A DNA stretch of 64,000 nt from Paenibacillus sp. MBLB1832 (GCF_032271945.1 NZ_CP130319.1:5289001-5353000); one strand, 5' to 3'; positions 32,824-41,420 are shown, numbered from the stretch's first letter. The notes: generated from the sequence alone by a model not told the origin. Translations and numbers: made by a program.

Positions 32824-33969
32824 TTGAACGTTCATTTATTGAATTATACGATCTGGCATATCGCACGCGAACTCGTCCTCCATCATCGGTACTCGCTTGT
32901 CGACAACGATGAAGGTATGTTGACCCTCAAGCGCCGCGACGGTATGCGCGTCGTCTACCTGTACCTGATGCCCTTATTCTACGGATCCTCGGCCGAGGAT
33001 CAGCTGGAGTTAATCCGCGGACAACTTCAAGAGTCCATCGAATGGATGAAAAGCATCGGATTCCGCAAGCCGAATCTGATCGCTCGCAAAATTCATCTCT
33101 ACATCCGTACCGATGCTGGGCAGCAGAACCCTGCCGAAGTTATCACCGAGCTGCAGGTTAGCTCGTTGACCGAACGGTACCGCGTAGAGACGTGGGTCGC
33201 GGATTTGGTCGAGCATGAGATTTATACGGCCAAGTCGAAGGTGCCTGGAACCGATGTCATTGAGCAAGCGGTCTCCAGCATCCACGGGATACCCTACGAC
33301 GAAACCGAGCTTTACGTAGTCATCAACCGGTGGCACCATGAGATGCTCCAAACTCATCAAGAGAGGACCCAACCGTTCGAAGAGGCTGGACGCAAGCGTG
33401 GCGGCCCGCTCACCCTCCTGCTCGCTGCTATCAATGTGCTGATTTGGCTTGCCATGACCGCGATGGGCGGATCAAGCAATCCACAGACACTGATCGCTTT
33501 TGGAGCCAAATTTAACCCCCTGATCGACCAGGGCGAATACTGGCGATTGTTCACTCCCATATTTCTTCATGTGGGAGGGCTTCATTTATGGTTTAACTCC
33601 GTATCCCTGCTTGCGATTGGCGGCAAGCTTGAGCGTGTTCTTGGGTCGGTGCCCTTTATCGTCATTTACCTGGGCGCCGGCATTTTCGGCAATGTCTCTA
33701 GCTATATGTTCTCGCCTTCGATCTCGGCTGGAGCTTCTGGGGCGATCTTCGGCTTGATGGGGGCACTGCTCTACTTAACCTGGAAAGAGCCTGATACGTG
33801 GGGCGAAACGATGGGATTCTCCATTTGGACCGGTCTCATCATGAACATCATTCTCGGATTCGCCATTCCTGCCATCGACAACTATGCGCATTTCGGCGGA
33901 TTGATCAGCGGGTTCATTATCGCCTTCCTGCTGTTCGGCGGCAAAAGCATTATTCGCGCGGCGGCATAA
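32824..33969 (+). CDS. Rhomboid intramembrane serine protease, GluP-like
   Basis: 381 residues with a TTG start at 32824, eight bases after GAGAGGTG. A soluble N-terminal domain of about 190 residues precedes a rhomboid core (about 195-378) of six or seven membrane segments. The catalytic dyad is visible: Ser305 in GASGAIFG and His356 in NYAHFGG; the HVGGLHLWFNSVSL motif is also conserved. It should cut membrane proteins within or near the bilayer. The architecture resembles Bacillus GluP (YqgP), though without its C-terminal TPR part. A terminator follows. Confidence 0.9.
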   Translation: MNVHLLNYTIWHIARELVLHHRYSLVDNDEGMLTLKRRDGMRVVYLYLMPLFYGSSAEDQLELIRGQLQESIEWMKSIGFRKPNLIARKIHLYIRTDAGQQNPAEVITELQVSSLTERYRVETWVADLVEHEIYTAKSKVPGTDVIEQAVSSIHGIPYDETELYVVINRWHHEMLQTHQERTQPFEEAGRKRGGPLTLLLAAINVLIWLAMTAMGGSSNPQTLIAFGAKFNPLIDQGEYWRLFTPIFLHVGGLHLWFNSVSLLAIGGKLERVLGSVPFIVIYLGAGIFGNVSSYMFSPSISAGASGAIFGLMGALLYLTWKEPDTWGETMGFSIWTGLIMNIILGFAIPAIDNYAHFGGLISGFIIAFLLFGGKSIIRAAA

Positions 33970-34005
33970 TTGCTGTGCGAAACCTAAAAAGTAATAAATA
34001 AAATG

Positions 34006-34057
34006 ATCCCCTCTGGTCCAGCAACGAAAAGGTTGTTGGTTGGTGGGGATTTTTTTA
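34006..34057 (+). terminator. Terminator of the rhomboid gene
   Basis: Outer arms ATCCCC / GGGGAT (34006-34011 with 34045-34050), inner CCAGCAAC / GTTGTTGG (34018-34025 with 34032-34039), then seven T. Confidence 0.88.
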
Positions 34058-34076
34058 TGAATATGATTACCACAGT

Positions 34077-34586
34077 CTAGCGGGGAAGCCGAGACTCAAT
34101 GAACTGCTTCAGCTGTTCAATATCCTGCTTCGTCGCAGGCACTTTATGCGGCTTCGGCTTAATGGTCAGCTGACCGCCGGCCTCAATAGCTGCGTATTCA
34201 ACATCATCGCGATCGAAGATCCCGGCGGTGCGCAGCTGAGCGTTAAGCTCTTCATCGGAAAGGTTCAGCGATTTCATTGCTCCCAGCTTCAACTCTCCGT
34301 TCACGATGATTGATATTGGTTTGCCGATCCATAAAGCGCGAATTGGCGCATAGCGCATGAGCAAAGCTCTAATTATCCGTAATGTCAGAATGAGAATGAT
34401 CGCGGTGCCAAAGGTCGTCCATATGTTCTCATTTTCAACAGGTCGAATGAATAACGGACCAAGAATCAGCATTAGCAGCACGTCGACAATCGTTAATTTC
34501 CCGATTGACGTTCGACCAGTAAGTCGGAGGAGCAGCGAGCCAGCGGTAATAATGAGGATGGCTTTCCAAATCCAGTCGTAATGCAT
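34077..34586 (-). CDS. DUF421 (YetF-like) membrane protein
   Basis: 169 residues from the ATG at 34586, four bases after GGGGGGTG. Three N-terminal membrane segments (about 8-25, 30-45, 55-75), then a cytoplasmic domain with the family's GKPISIIVNGELKLGAMKSLNLSDEELNAQLR. YetF-type proteins are associated with the spore or cell membrane; their function is not well known. The end is a charged tail (DIEQLKQFIESRLPR). It stands alone on its strand, between the rhomboid and the adaB gene. Confidence 0.85.
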   Translation of the reverse strand: MHYDWIWKAILIITAGSLLLRLTGRTSIGKLTIVDVLLMLILGPLFIRPVENENIWTTFGTAIILILTLRIIRALLMRYAPIRALWIGKPISIIVNGELKLGAMKSLNLSDEELNAQLRTAGIFDRDDVEYAAIEAGGQLTIKPKPHKVPATKQDIEQLKQFIESRLPR

Positions 34587-34689
34587 GAAACACCCCCCTT
34601 TTCTGGCATAGTATTCCACGAGCTCAGCATCCCCTATACGCAATGGAATTCAGAGGCCTACTCACTCGTCTCCTACATGCTTAATAAGG

Positions 34690-35235
34690 TTAAATCCCCG
34701 CTCGCTCCAATCTCAGCAGCTTCTCCTTATTCGCCAGTCCACCCCGATACCCGGTCAACGCCCCGTCCTTCCCCAACACGCGGTGGCAAGGAACGACGAT
34801 GAGCACGGGGTTTGCCCCGATGGCGGTACCCACAGCTCTAACGGCGCTAGAACGCCCGAGCGACTGGGCTACCTGTGAATAACTTACGGTTTCCCCGTGG
34901 GAAATCGTGTTCAGCGCTTGCCATACCGCTTGCTGGAACGCCGTTCCCCGCAAATCCACACGCAGTGTGAAAGTTGACCTTTTTCCTGCCAAATACTCGT
35001 CTAACTCTTGCACATAAGGCTGTAATACTTCACTGTCTTGTACCCACGATGTCTGAGGCCCGAGCTTACTCCCCCAATTGATCAATTGCTGCCACGCTGC
35101 CTCATCGACGCCGCTTGCTGCATCCCCATTTTGAAACTGTACATAGCATAATCCTTTATCCGTTGCCGCCAGTACCATGTTGCTCCCGTGCAGATGGACG
35201 GTGCTCCAGTAGATCCTTGTCAGCTCCTTCTCCAT
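34690..35235 (-). CDS. adaB: Methylated-DNA-protein-cysteine methyltransferase (AdaB/Ogt)
   Basis: 181 residues. The active site PCHRVLGKDGALTGYRGG carries the acceptor Cys; the DNA-binding helix segment TAFQQAVWQALNTISHGETVSYSQVAQSLGRSSAVRAVGTAIGANP is complete. It repairs O6-methylguanine by moving the methyl group onto its own Cys. It lies 93 bp downstream of adaA and near divergent alkA, the same arrangement as the Bacillus adaptive response locus, so adaB fits better than ogt. Confidence 0.92.
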   Translation of the reverse strand: MEKELTRIYWSTVHLHGSNMVLAATDKGLCYVQFQNGDAASGVDEAAWQQLINWGSKLGPQTSWVQDSEVLQPYVQELDEYLAGKRSTFTLRVDLRGTAFQQAVWQALNTISHGETVSYSQVAQSLGRSSAVRAVGTAIGANPVLIVVPCHRVLGKDGALTGYRGGLANKEKLLRLERAGI

Positions 35236-35328
35236 ACCGATCCTCTACTCCCCTCTTGACTCCATCTATCAAATGCTACTGAATAGACGTTCCGTTCTAT
35301 CCAGGTTGCATCCGATCCTCGCCTCAGT

Positions 35329-35880
35329 TTATGGTATATAAACATCGCGCTGCGCGCGAAATTCCGTCGGTGTCAGCCCCGTCCTCTTCTGGAACAACGT
35401 CGCGAAATGCGCCGCATTCGGAATTCCTACCCGTGCCCCGATCTCCTGGATCGGCAGGTCGGTAGTGGTCAAAAGCTGCTGGGCCGCCCCCAGCCTGACT
35501 TGCTGTATATACGTTAGCGGCGTGACGCCAGCTACGCGTTTGAACGTTCTTTGCAGGTGATACGTGCTCGCATAGAACTGCTCGGAAAGCGAACCCAGCG
35601 TCAGCGGCTGGGCATAATGCTCCTCGATGTGCGCCTTCAAGGCTGCCACCCATTCCTCATCGGGAAGCCTGACTCCGTCTGGCCGGCACCTTTTGCACGG
35701 ACTTTAGTTCTCGGCCTCGGCCGCTTGCCCATGAAGGAAAATTCGTACATGCTCACGCCTCGGTTGCCTTGACTTGCAGGAGGGCCTGCAATAAATCCCA
35801 GTCGTCGCTACCGCATAGAAGAACGTGCCATCATACGCAGCATCATTGGTCACAATCGCTTGCCAAAATCGCTCATGCAT
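35329..35880 (-). pseudogene. adaA: adaA-like gene interrupted by an in-frame TAA
   Basis: The two halves of Bacillus-type AdaA are in one frame: MHERFWQAIVTNDAAYDGTFFYAVATTGIYCRPSCKSR (start ATG 35880, eight bases after GAGAGGAG) and CKRCRPDGVRLPDEEWVAAL followed by an AraC HTH (LTLGSLSEQFYASTYHLQRTFKRV, GARVGIPNAAHFATLFQKRTG). Between them, at 35706-35704, stands TAA where relatives have a residue of (N)FRPCKRC. The first product keeps only two of the four zinc cysteines and has no HTH. Unless the stop is read through or is a sequencing error, the methyl-phosphotriester sensor and activator is lost, although the rest is well preserved, so the mutation is recent. Confidence 0.88.
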
Positions 35881-35933
35881 CTCCCGCACTCCTCTCACCC
35901 GCATGCTTTACTCCACTCAGTATACCCAATCAC

Positions 35934-35950
35934 ACCTTACCATGTAAGGT
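35934..35950. promoter_or_regulatory. Inverted repeat between adaA and alkA
   Basis: ACCTTAC-CAT-GTAAGGT is a perfect 7-3-7 inverted repeat in the divergent promoter region of adaA/alkA. It may be an operator, perhaps for AdaA itself; no Ada consensus can be verified here. Confidence 0.45.
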
Positions 35951-36032
35951 CTGTGAGATGAGAAAGCAAGATTACAAAAGCCGATCTAAGCGATAATAAA
36001 CGATATAGAAACACCCATCCGAAGGAGACGCC

Positions 36033-36986
36033 ATGTTACAATTTCGTGCATTTCACCCATCCAGCTTGCACTGGGACGAACACATCCATACACTTTCCAT
36101 CCCGCTTCCGCAGCCGTTTCGATATGAACCAAACATGAACTATTTAAGCCGCTCCACTAATGAGTGCCTATTCGTTGTGGATAACTCTTGCATTTTCAAG
36201 CTGCTCCCACTTGGGGATAACCAAGCTTTAATCGCTGTTCACAGTGCAGATGAGCAGATGCTTCGTGTGCAAATTGTCCACGTGAGCGGCGAAACAAGCC
36301 TAACTTTTGAGCAGAGAGAAGAGGTCGCACGGTACGTGTGGGAGTGGTTTGATTTGGGTACGGATCTGGAGGCTTTCTATGAAAAAGGGGAGGGAGACCC
36401 GCTACTTCACGGAGTAACCGAGTCGTTCTACGGGCTGCGCTTAATGGGCATTCCGGATTTATTCGAAGCGATGAGTTGGGGGATTATCGGGCAGCAGATT
36501 AATTTGGCTTTTGCCTATACGCTCAAAAGACGGCTAGTCGAAGCCTTCGGTACCTCGCTGACCTGGGAGGGCCGAACGTTTTGGACATTTCCGACGCCCG
36601 AGCGGATCGCTGCGCTCACCACGGAGGACTTAACCGCTTTGCAATTCACGGGTAAAAAAGCTGAATACCTCATCGGTGTCGCCAGCCTTATGGCGGATGG
36701 CACGCTGTCCAAGGCGGGACTTCTAGATATTGGCGATTTCCTAGCGATGGAAAAAGAACTGCTGCGCATTCGCGGTATCGGACCGTGGACCGCCAATTAC
36801 GTGCTCATGCGCTGCTTGCGCAATCCCGCTGCGTTCCCGCTTGCCGACGTCGGCCTGCATAACGCGCTGAAGCATGTGCTCGGGCTTGCGCAGAAGCCCT
36901 CGCTCGACCAGATCCGTGCGCTTGCCATAGGCTGGCAAGGGTGGGAGGCGTATGCCACATTTTATTTGTGGCGGGTGTTGTATTAG
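36033..36986 (+). CDS. alkA: DNA-3-methyladenine glycosylase (AlkA-like)
   Basis: 317 residues. N-terminal AlkA-type domain (about 1-115), then an HhH-GPD fold: GIIGQQINLAFAYTLKRRLVEAFG, the helix-hairpin-helix LRIRGIGPWTANYVLMRCLRNPAAFPLADVGLHNALK with the catalytic Asp in PLADVG. It removes alkylated bases such as 3-methyladenine by cutting the N-glycosidic bond. Divergent from adaA and adaB as in Bacillus. Ribosome site AAGGAG six bases upstream. Confidence 0.92.
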   Translation: MLQFRAFHPSSLHWDEHIHTLSIPLPQPFRYEPNMNYLSRSTNECLFVVDNSCIFKLLPLGDNQALIAVHSADEQMLRVQIVHVSGETSLTFEQREEVARYVWEWFDLGTDLEAFYEKGEGDPLLHGVTESFYGLRLMGIPDLFEAMSWGIIGQQINLAFAYTLKRRLVEAFGTSLTWEGRTFWTFPTPERIAALTTEDLTALQFTGKKAEYLIGVASLMADGTLSKAGLLDIGDFLAMEKELLRIRGIGPWTANYVLMRCLRNPAAFPLADVGLHNALKHVLGLAQKPSLDQIRALAIGWQGWEAYATFYLWRVLY

Positions 36987-37037
36987 TCTCGAGGAGGCTA
37001 GGGCACTATGTGCAGTACTTTTCGAATTTCCAGTCAA

Positions 37038-37223
37038 AATAACTGGATTCTCTGTAGTTATTTTGTGGGGATGAGAGGGATATCGAGATCTAGATGGATT
37101 TTATGTAGTTAATTCCGCTCCAAACTCTACGATTCGTGTGGTTTGGCTAAATTAGATACATGTATTCCATCTAATCGTTAATTTCAGCGAGATGTGTGAG
37201 AATTAACTGTATTTTTCCATTTA
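37038..37223. repeat. Four-element intergenic repeat, family A, locus 2
   Basis: 25-bp elements start at 37038, 37089, 37149 and 37199 (spacings 51, 60, 50), orientation ++--. Element 1 has perfect arms AATAACT / AGTTATT and element 3 has ATTAGAT / ATCTAAT. It occupies the gap between convergent alkA and the small zinc-ribbon gene. Confidence 0.85.
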
Positions 37224-37310
37224 GTCGACTGGTGTGATGGCGAACAGCTGGACACGAGTGAAGCTGCAGGCAGTCGAGAGTAGCGACAGTCGGCAATCGA
37301 ATGTAGATTG

Positions 37311-37460
37311 TTAGGAATCAAGCTGTGTCTCCTCCTCATCCCCTGAGCACACAAAGCATAACAACGCTATGTCTTCCTGCACGACACCGTCCAGAAACCC
37401 CATTTTGCACAAGATAGGCTTCCCGCATGCGCGGCAATGGCCAATGAGCTCCTCTTGCAT
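37311..37460 (-). CDS. Small double-CxxC protein
   Basis: 49 residues from the ATG at 37460, seven bases after AAGGAGG. MQEELIGHCRACGKPILC...LLCFVCSGDEEETQLDS contains two CxxC knuckles (HCRACG and LCFVCS) 28 residues apart, so it is probably a tiny zinc ribbon. Function unknown. Bacillus-type genomes hold many such small proteins near stress genes. The strong ribosome site and codon pattern support it as real. It follows the terminator of the secreted repeat protein gene on the same strand. Confidence 0.7.
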   Translation of the reverse strand: MQEELIGHCRACGKPILCKMGFLDGVVQEDIALLCFVCSGDEEETQLDS

Positions 37461-37481
37461 CCAAGAACCTCCTTCCGAAAT

Positions 37482-37522
37482 AAAAAAAGGTTGCCCCCTC
37501 GATCTCATCGATTGTGGCAACC
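37482..37522 (-). terminator. Terminator of the secreted repeat protein gene
   Basis: On the minus strand GGTTGCC / GGCAACC (37522-37516 with 37495-37489) with an inner ATCGAT / ATCGA part is followed by seven T (37488-37482). Confidence 0.9.
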
Positions 37523-37533
37523 TGTTATTCCCC

Positions 37534-38379
37534 CTACGTCGAAGACGGCGTCGCCGTCACAGCAGGGCGCTTATGCACTTCGCCATGCCCTTGCTTGCCT
37601 TTGAAACCGCCGCCGCGCGGCTGTGGCGCGGGATGGTCGCCGCCTTTTCGCTCGACGAAGCTCTTTAGGGGATTCGTCATCCCGTCCTTCAGCTTCGCGA
37701 TCAGCTGATCTTCGCTGATGCCTTTCGCTTGCGCGATCTCGACTAGCGATTTCCCTGCTTTGCGCTCGGCAGCGAGCTCATCCACGGTGATGCCGAGGAT
37801 CGCGGCAATCTCTTTCGGATTGCCGAACATACCGCCAGGCATCATGCCGTCGCGAGGCAACGGCTTTTTATCATTTATGGCGAGCGGCTTGCTCTCCACG
37901 ATTTTTTTCAAGCGATCCGCGATGCCAGCTTTGAGTTTATCCTCCTGCTCTTGCTTTAATTTCCCAGCGGCAACGGCGTCATCTAACTTTTTCGTCTCAG
38001 CCGCAGTCAACTTCGCCAACAGCTCATCCTCCGTCAGATTCGCTTTCTCTTTCGCAATCTCAACAAGCGATTTACCCTGCTTAATCTCGTCTTTCAGCAC
38101 GCTCTGATCGATGCCAAGAATAGAGGCAAAGTCCATCGGATTGCCAAATCCGAATTTCCGCGCATCCATCTCAACGCCAGGACCGCGATGCCCACCGAAG
38201 GCGCCTTTCCCCTTATCCAAAACCTTATGCTTCTCCCCTGCGTCAAACTTCTTCGGAGCTTGCGTCGACGTACCAGTGTCATCCGCGAATGCTTGGTTAT
38301 GCTGCAGAACGAGGCCGCCACTGATCAATAAACCAGCTGCAAGTGTGCCGATCATCAACGTTCTATGCGTGCGCTTCAT
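37534..38379 (-). CDS. Secreted protein with two helical repeats
   Basis: 281 residues. Signal peptide MKRTHRTLMIGTLAAGLLISGG ending near AFA (cleavage about residue 32). Two related about 40-residue repeats: ASILGIDQSVLKDEIKQGKSLVEIAKEKANLTEDELLAKL (residues about 85-124) and AAILGITVDELAAERKAGKSLVEIAQAKGISEDQLIAKL (about 193-231); between them LDDAVAAGKLKQEQEDKL recalls the DUF2680/YckD type. Tail rich in Gly, Pro and Lys. Such repeats occur in secreted proteins of sporeformers; function unknown. Ribosome site AAGGTGG nine bases upstream, and a strong terminator follows. Confidence 0.85.
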   Translation of the reverse strand: MKRTHRTLMIGTLAAGLLISGGLVLQHNQAFADDTGTSTQAPKKFDAGEKHKVLDKGKGAFGGHRGPGVEMDARKFGFGNPMDFASILGIDQSVLKDEIKQGKSLVEIAKEKANLTEDELLAKLTAAETKKLDDAVAAGKLKQEQEDKLKAGIADRLKKIVESKPLAINDKKPLPRDGMMPGGMFGNPKEIAAILGITVDELAAERKAGKSLVEIAQAKGISEDQLIAKLKDGMTNPLKSFVERKGGDHPAPQPRGGGFKGKQGHGEVHKRPAVTATPSST

Positions 38380-38478
38380 GTGTGATACCCACCTTTTTCA
38401 CCTATTGGTCGATTTTTCTCCATTATACAAGACAATTGTGAAAAAAATTTGAATTTCTCGTGAAAGCGCTACATTTTT

Positions 38479-39687
38479 TTATTCTTTTTTCGTGGTCATC
38501 CCCAAGAAGCAGATGACGGCGCCCACTTCCATCAGCGCGATAATAATCCCGAGCGGCACGGCCGTATGGCTGCCGCCAATGCCAACAAACGGGGCTACCA
38601 CGCCCCCGATGACGAAGGTCATCAGACCAAGCAGGGCTGCGGCGCTGCCTGCAGTTTTCCCTTGATTTTGCAGCGCTAACGAGGAAGTAGACACAGATAC
38701 AGGGCCAATACAGGCCACGATCAGGAAGAACGCTGGCAGGATCATCACAAGCCCCGCCCCGCTAAGCGTCGCGATCAGCAATAGCATCCCGCCAAGCACA
38801 GCAATCGTGAGTCCACCAGCCAATAGCCGGCGATTACTCACTTTGCCCGCCAGACGACCTGTGATTTGCCCTGCCACAATGACGCCTGCGCCATTCACGG
38901 CGAAAATGACACTGAACATCTGAGGAGACACGCCGTACATATCCTGCAGCACGAACGGGGAACCCGATATGTACGCAAACATGCCGGCAAAAACAAGCCC
39001 CTGTGTCAATGCGTAGCCCATGAACAAACGGTCGGTGAGCAACCCGCGAAAAACGCGCAGCGTGTTGGATAATCCGCCCTTTGTGCGGCGGTCCAGCGGG
39101 TGTGTTTCTTTTAAACCAAACACAACAATGATGAGCATCACAATACCGATCAAGCTCAAGACAAGGAAAACTCCGCGCCACGAAGTAAGTTGCAGCAATT
39201 GTCCGCCAATGATCGGCGCCAAGATCGGGGCTGCCCCATTCACCAGCATTAAGAGCGCAAAAAACTTTGTCAACGCCACGCCTTCATACATATCGCGCAC
39301 AATCGCCCGGGAAATCACGATGCCTGCAGCTCCCGCCATCCCTTGAATGAAGCGCAGGAGCAGGAACGCCCAGATCGAAGGCGCAACCATACAGAGCGCG
39401 GATGCCACACCGTAAATGAGCAGACCTGCCAAGAGCGGTATCCGTCTCCCACGCACATCACTCATCGAGCCAGCGACGAGCTGACCAAGTGAAAGGCCGA
39501 GCATGCACGCTGTTAGACTCATTTGTGCCAGCGACGTAGTCGTATGAAGATCATCCGCGATGACGGGCAACGCCGGTAAATACATATCGAGCGAAAGCGG
39601 GCCGAAAGACGCCAGCAAACCAAGCACCAGCACCATCCAGAGCCGACTTCCGCTTGTTGTTGGTTGAGATTGTGAAGCGATGGACAT
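38479..39687 (-). CDS. Bcr/CflA-family multidrug exporter (MFS)
   Basis: 402 residues with twelve hydrophobic segments. MFS motif A is SDVRGRRIPLLAGLLIYG; the N-terminal LASFGPLSLDMYLPALPVIADDL and RFIQGMAGAAGIVISRAIVRDMYEG are typical of the Bcr/CflA subfamily of proton-driven drug exporters. No regulator gene is adjacent. The ribosome site in front of the ATG is weak. It overlaps nothing; a gene remnant lies upstream. Confidence 0.9.
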   Translation of the reverse strand: MSIASQSQPTTSGSRLWMVLVLGLLASFGPLSLDMYLPALPVIADDLHTTTSLAQMSLTACMLGLSLGQLVAGSMSDVRGRRIPLLAGLLIYGVASALCMVAPSIWAFLLLRFIQGMAGAAGIVISRAIVRDMYEGVALTKFFALLMLVNGAAPILAPIIGGQLLQLTSWRGVFLVLSLIGIVMLIIVVFGLKETHPLDRRTKGGLSNTLRVFRGLLTDRLFMGYALTQGLVFAGMFAYISGSPFVLQDMYGVSPQMFSVIFAVNGAGVIVAGQITGRLAGKVSNRRLLAGGLTIAVLGGMLLLIATLSGAGLVMILPAFFLIVACIGPVSVSTSSLALQNQGKTAGSAAALLGLMTFVIGGVVAPFVGIGGSHTAVPLGIIIALMEVGAVICFLGMTTKKE

Positions 39688-39751
39688 AGGAGGTCACATA
39701 CTTTCCTAAGTAATTTTAATAAACCTACCATTGGTTAGAGGTTTTGTCTAG

Positions 39752-39901
39752 ATTTCTTATCCCAACAATCCAGCCATCATCAATACGCTGTGCAACTATT
39801 TAAACGGCATGTTGTATGGCAAATATTCCGTTGAAGATGGGCTCGCTCAGGCGCAGGAAGATATGTTGAAGTTGATGGAGAAGGATGGTTTGGTTAAGTA
39901 A
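39752..39901 (+). pseudogene. C-terminal remnant of an ABC solute-binding protein gene
   Basis: 49 codons open to a TAA read SYPNNPAIINTLCNYLNGMLYGKYSVEDGLAQAQEDMLKLMEKDGLVK. This is the characteristic C-terminus of sugar-type extracellular solute-binding proteins (NYLNGMLYGK...EGL..AQEDMLKLM). There is a stop just upstream (39749-39751), no start and no ribosome site, and the rest of the gene is missing, replaced by the start of the exporter gene on the other strand. It marks a deletion or rearrangement. Confidence 0.8.
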
Positions 39902-39926
39902 GGGGGCCCGCCCCCCTTTCCCCAAG

Positions 39927-40111
39927 CTAAATGGAATTATACAGCTATTTCGGGAGCTTTCCTGTAAATTTAGATTTTAGATGGAAAATGTGTAGCTATT
40001 TTTAACCGATTCCTCGAAAATAGAAGGATCAGCCGATTTTAACTGGACATATCCTGTTAATTCGTTCAACAACGTGAAAATAGGCCAATTTAGATGTATT
40101 TTTCCAGTTAA
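39927..40111. repeat. Four-element intergenic repeat, family A, locus 3
   Basis: 25-bp elements start at 39927, 39977, 40037 and 40087 (exact spacings 50, 60, 50). Elements 1, 2 (CTAAATGGAATTATACAGCT, TTAGATGGAAAATGTGTAGC) are direct, element 4 is clearly inverted and element 3 is nearly symmetric. It lies between the solute-binding remnant and the terminator of the Old Yellow Enzyme gene. Confidence 0.85.
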
Positions 40112-40161
40112 CATCAAACAATAGACGCCTGATGGTGACCAACTGGTCACCTAGACGCGGC

Positions 40162-40195
40162 AAAAAAAGAGATGACAGCCATTGTCATCTCTTTT
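40162..40195 (-). terminator. Terminator of the Old Yellow Enzyme gene
   Basis: AGAGATGACA / TGTCATCTCT stem (40168-40177 with 40183-40192), loop of 5, followed on the minus strand by a run of T (40168-40162). Starts eight bases after the stop. Confidence 0.9.
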
Positions 40196-40202
40196 CTGTG
40201 TA

Positions 40203-41330
40203 TTAGGACAACCGTTTGAGCGCTTCAACGGTAAAAGGCAGCAATTCCGTGAATCGACCGCCACGCACCTTCTCCGCCCAAGCTGGGTCAACCAACAAAG
40301 CGCGTCCGATGGCAACGAGATCGAACTCGTTTTGTTCCAAACGAACTAGCAACTCGTTGATGTCGGCCGTGCCTGCGCTTTTTCCGCGGAAAGAGCTCAT
40401 GAATTCATCGTCGAGACCGACGGATCCTACGGTAATCGTAGGCTTGCCCGTAAGCTGCTTCACCCAGCCAGCGAAATTGAGGCTAGATCCCTCGAACTCA
40501 GGTTCCCAGAATCTACGCGTGGAACAGTGGAAAATGTCTACACCCGCTTCCACAAGCGGAGCCAGCAATTGACCGAGCAGCTCTGGTGTAGCGGCGAGTT
40601 TGGCCGTGTATTCGGACGATTTCCATTGCGACAAGCGAATCATGATTGGGAAGTCAGGGCCAACCGCGCTGCGGCAAGCCTCAATCACCTGGGCGGCAAA
40701 TCGCGTGCGCGCCAACATATCGCCACCGTATCGATCGGTGCGTTGATTCGTTTTCTCCCATAGGAATTGGTCAATCAAGTAACCGTGCGCACCATGGAGC
40801 TCGATGCCATCGAAGCCGATCCGTTTCGCATCCGCTGCCGCTTGCGCGAAAGCTTGCACGACTTGATCAATGTCCGCCTGGGTCATCGGTTCATTCACTT
40901 GTTCGCCAGCTAAATTGCGGCCTGATGGTCCGATTGATGGCGCTTCTGGATGCGGAAGCGATCCGTTCTTGCGGGTCATTCCGACATGCCAGAGCTGGGG
41001 CATGATGCGTCCTCCCGCTTCGTGTACAGCATCGGCTACCCGTTTCCAGCCTGCGAGCGCTTCTTCGCCATGAAAGTTAGGGATATTAGGATTGTCCGTT
41101 GCCGCTGGATGGTTGATCAGTGTACCTTCGGTAACGATCAGCCCAACGCCGTTCTCCGCACGCCGACGATAGTAATCCACCACGTCCTGCCCAGGGACAC
41201 CCCCTGGCGAGAAAGCCCGCGTCATCGGTGCCATCACGACTCGATTCGCTAAGCTAAGATTTCCTAGTGTAAAAGGTTTGAACAGCGCCTCGGCAGCGTG
41301 TGTCTGTTGATTTGTATTAGAATCTGTCAT
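40203..41330 (-). CDS. NADH:flavin oxidoreductase, Old Yellow Enzyme family
   Basis: 375 residues from the ATG at 41330, seven bases after GGAGG. FMN-binding barrel with NRVVMAPMTRAF, GLIVTEGTLI, QLWHVGM, GFDGIELHGAHGYLIDQFL and VAIGRALLVDPAW. The family reduces activated C=C bonds of enones or nitro compounds with NAD(P)H. The divergent ArsR-type regulator with a CTG start and an operator-like palindrome between them suggest induction by an electrophile. No thiol-rich fusion is present. Confidence 0.92.
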   Translation of the reverse strand: MTDSNTNQQTHAAEALFKPFTLGNLSLANRVVMAPMTRAFSPGGVPGQDVVDYYRRRAENGVGLIVTEGTLINHPAATDNPNIPNFHGEEALAGWKRVADAVHEAGGRIMPQLWHVGMTRKNGSLPHPEAPSIGPSGRNLAGEQVNEPMTQADIDQVVQAFAQAAADAKRIGFDGIELHGAHGYLIDQFLWEKTNQRTDRYGGDMLARTRFAAQVIEACRSAVGPDFPIMIRLSQWKSSEYTAKLAATPELLGQLLAPLVEAGVDIFHCSTRRFWEPEFEGSSLNFAGWVKQLTGKPTITVGSVGLDDEFMSSFRGKSAGTADINELLVRLEQNEFDLVAIGRALLVDPAWAEKVRGGRFTELLPFTVEALKRLS

Positions 41331-41402
41331 GGTCTTTCCTCCACTCCATTGAATTCTCGCTTGTTGGGGGGACATGCGTCGTAATGAGCATGCCTCTCTT
41401 TA

Positions 41403-41420
41403 GTTCGATTATTATCGAAC
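41403..41420. promoter_or_regulatory. Operator-like palindrome between OYE and arsR genes
   Basis: GTTCGAT-TATT-ATCGAAC is a perfect 7-4-7 inverted repeat in the divergent promoter region. It is the likely binding site of the neighbouring ArsR-type regulator. Confidence 0.65.

Noticed and set aside
35324..35653. Alternative minus-strand frame overlapping the AdaA HTH part
   Set aside because: No similarity to any domain; the parallel frame encodes a clear AraC HTH in phase with the AdaA N-terminus.
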